A stretch of 6,760 bases of DNA from JBAXLO01 sp037134755 (GTDB lineage Bacteria > Bacteroidota > Bacteroidia > Bacteroidales > JACABE01), in the NCBI GenBank assembly GCA_037134755.1, contig JBAXLO010000235.1, positions 1 through 6,760 on the forward strand, read 5' to 3'. The notes beneath the pieces were generated by a model. It did not search any database and was not told where the DNA came from. It saw only the letters and a program-made list of their open reading frames with translations. Position numbers and translations under genes: made by a program. This document shows, one piece after another, positions 6,746 through 6,760 of this stretch. The first letter of the stretch is position 1, and each line of letters begins with the position of its first letter.

Positions 6746-6760
6746 TATTATTTGTTGTTT

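Noticed and set aside
1..6760. tRNA, rRNA, riboswitch, insertion sequence or toxin-antitoxin or defence genes
   Set aside because: I saw no tRNA- or rRNA-like segments, no transposase motifs or terminal inverted repeats, and no nuclease, helicase or toxin motifs. Almost all of the sequence is accounted for by the three cargo genes.

Overview
The window is AT-rich DNA almost certainly from a member of the Bacteroidota, probably a flavobacterial or sphingobacterial-type lineage. Three features indicate this: every gene ends in a type IX secretion system (T9SS) type A sorting tail with a YPNPTKDNLTIETN core, every signal peptide is predicted to be cut just before a glutamine, and start codons are preceded by A/T-rich leaders without a Shine-Dalgarno motif. 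Nothing on the plus strand looks real.

Layout, read right to left on the minus strand. (1) Positions 6677 to 5175 encode a 500-residue secreted protein made of seven delta-60 (DUF5122-type) repeats plus a sorting tail. (2) A 106-bp gap (5069-5174) holds a candidate promoter and, next to the stop codon, a small GC-rich palindromic element. (3) Positions 5068 to 1535 encode a 1177-residue secreted protein: signal peptide, long Asn/Ile/Tyr-rich right-handed beta-helix, one PKD-like module, two or three Ig-like modules, sorting tail. (4) Only 6 bp further on, a third gene starts at 1528 and runs off the left edge. It has 509 visible codons and lacks only the last part of its sorting tail, so the complete protein is probably about 531 residues. 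Its passenger is a different set of seven propeller-like units carrying a GN-x-x-W-S-K-type motif.

The three proteins look like co-located T9SS cargo: exported by Sec, moved across the outer membrane by T9SS, and either attached to the cell surface or released after tail removal. The passengers are unrelated or very distant from one another, but the tails are close to interchangeable (57 of 70 residues identical between the second and third proteins listed). A conserved 24-nt block lies exactly 25 nt upstream of the start codons at 6677 and 5068, which suggests equivalent promoters. The gene at 1528 has no such block and is probably co-transcribed with the beta-helix gene. No enzyme, RNA gene, CRISPR array, insertion sequence or recognisable defence system is visible. 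The interest lies in tail and repeat evolution and in shared regulation rather than in a clearly new system.
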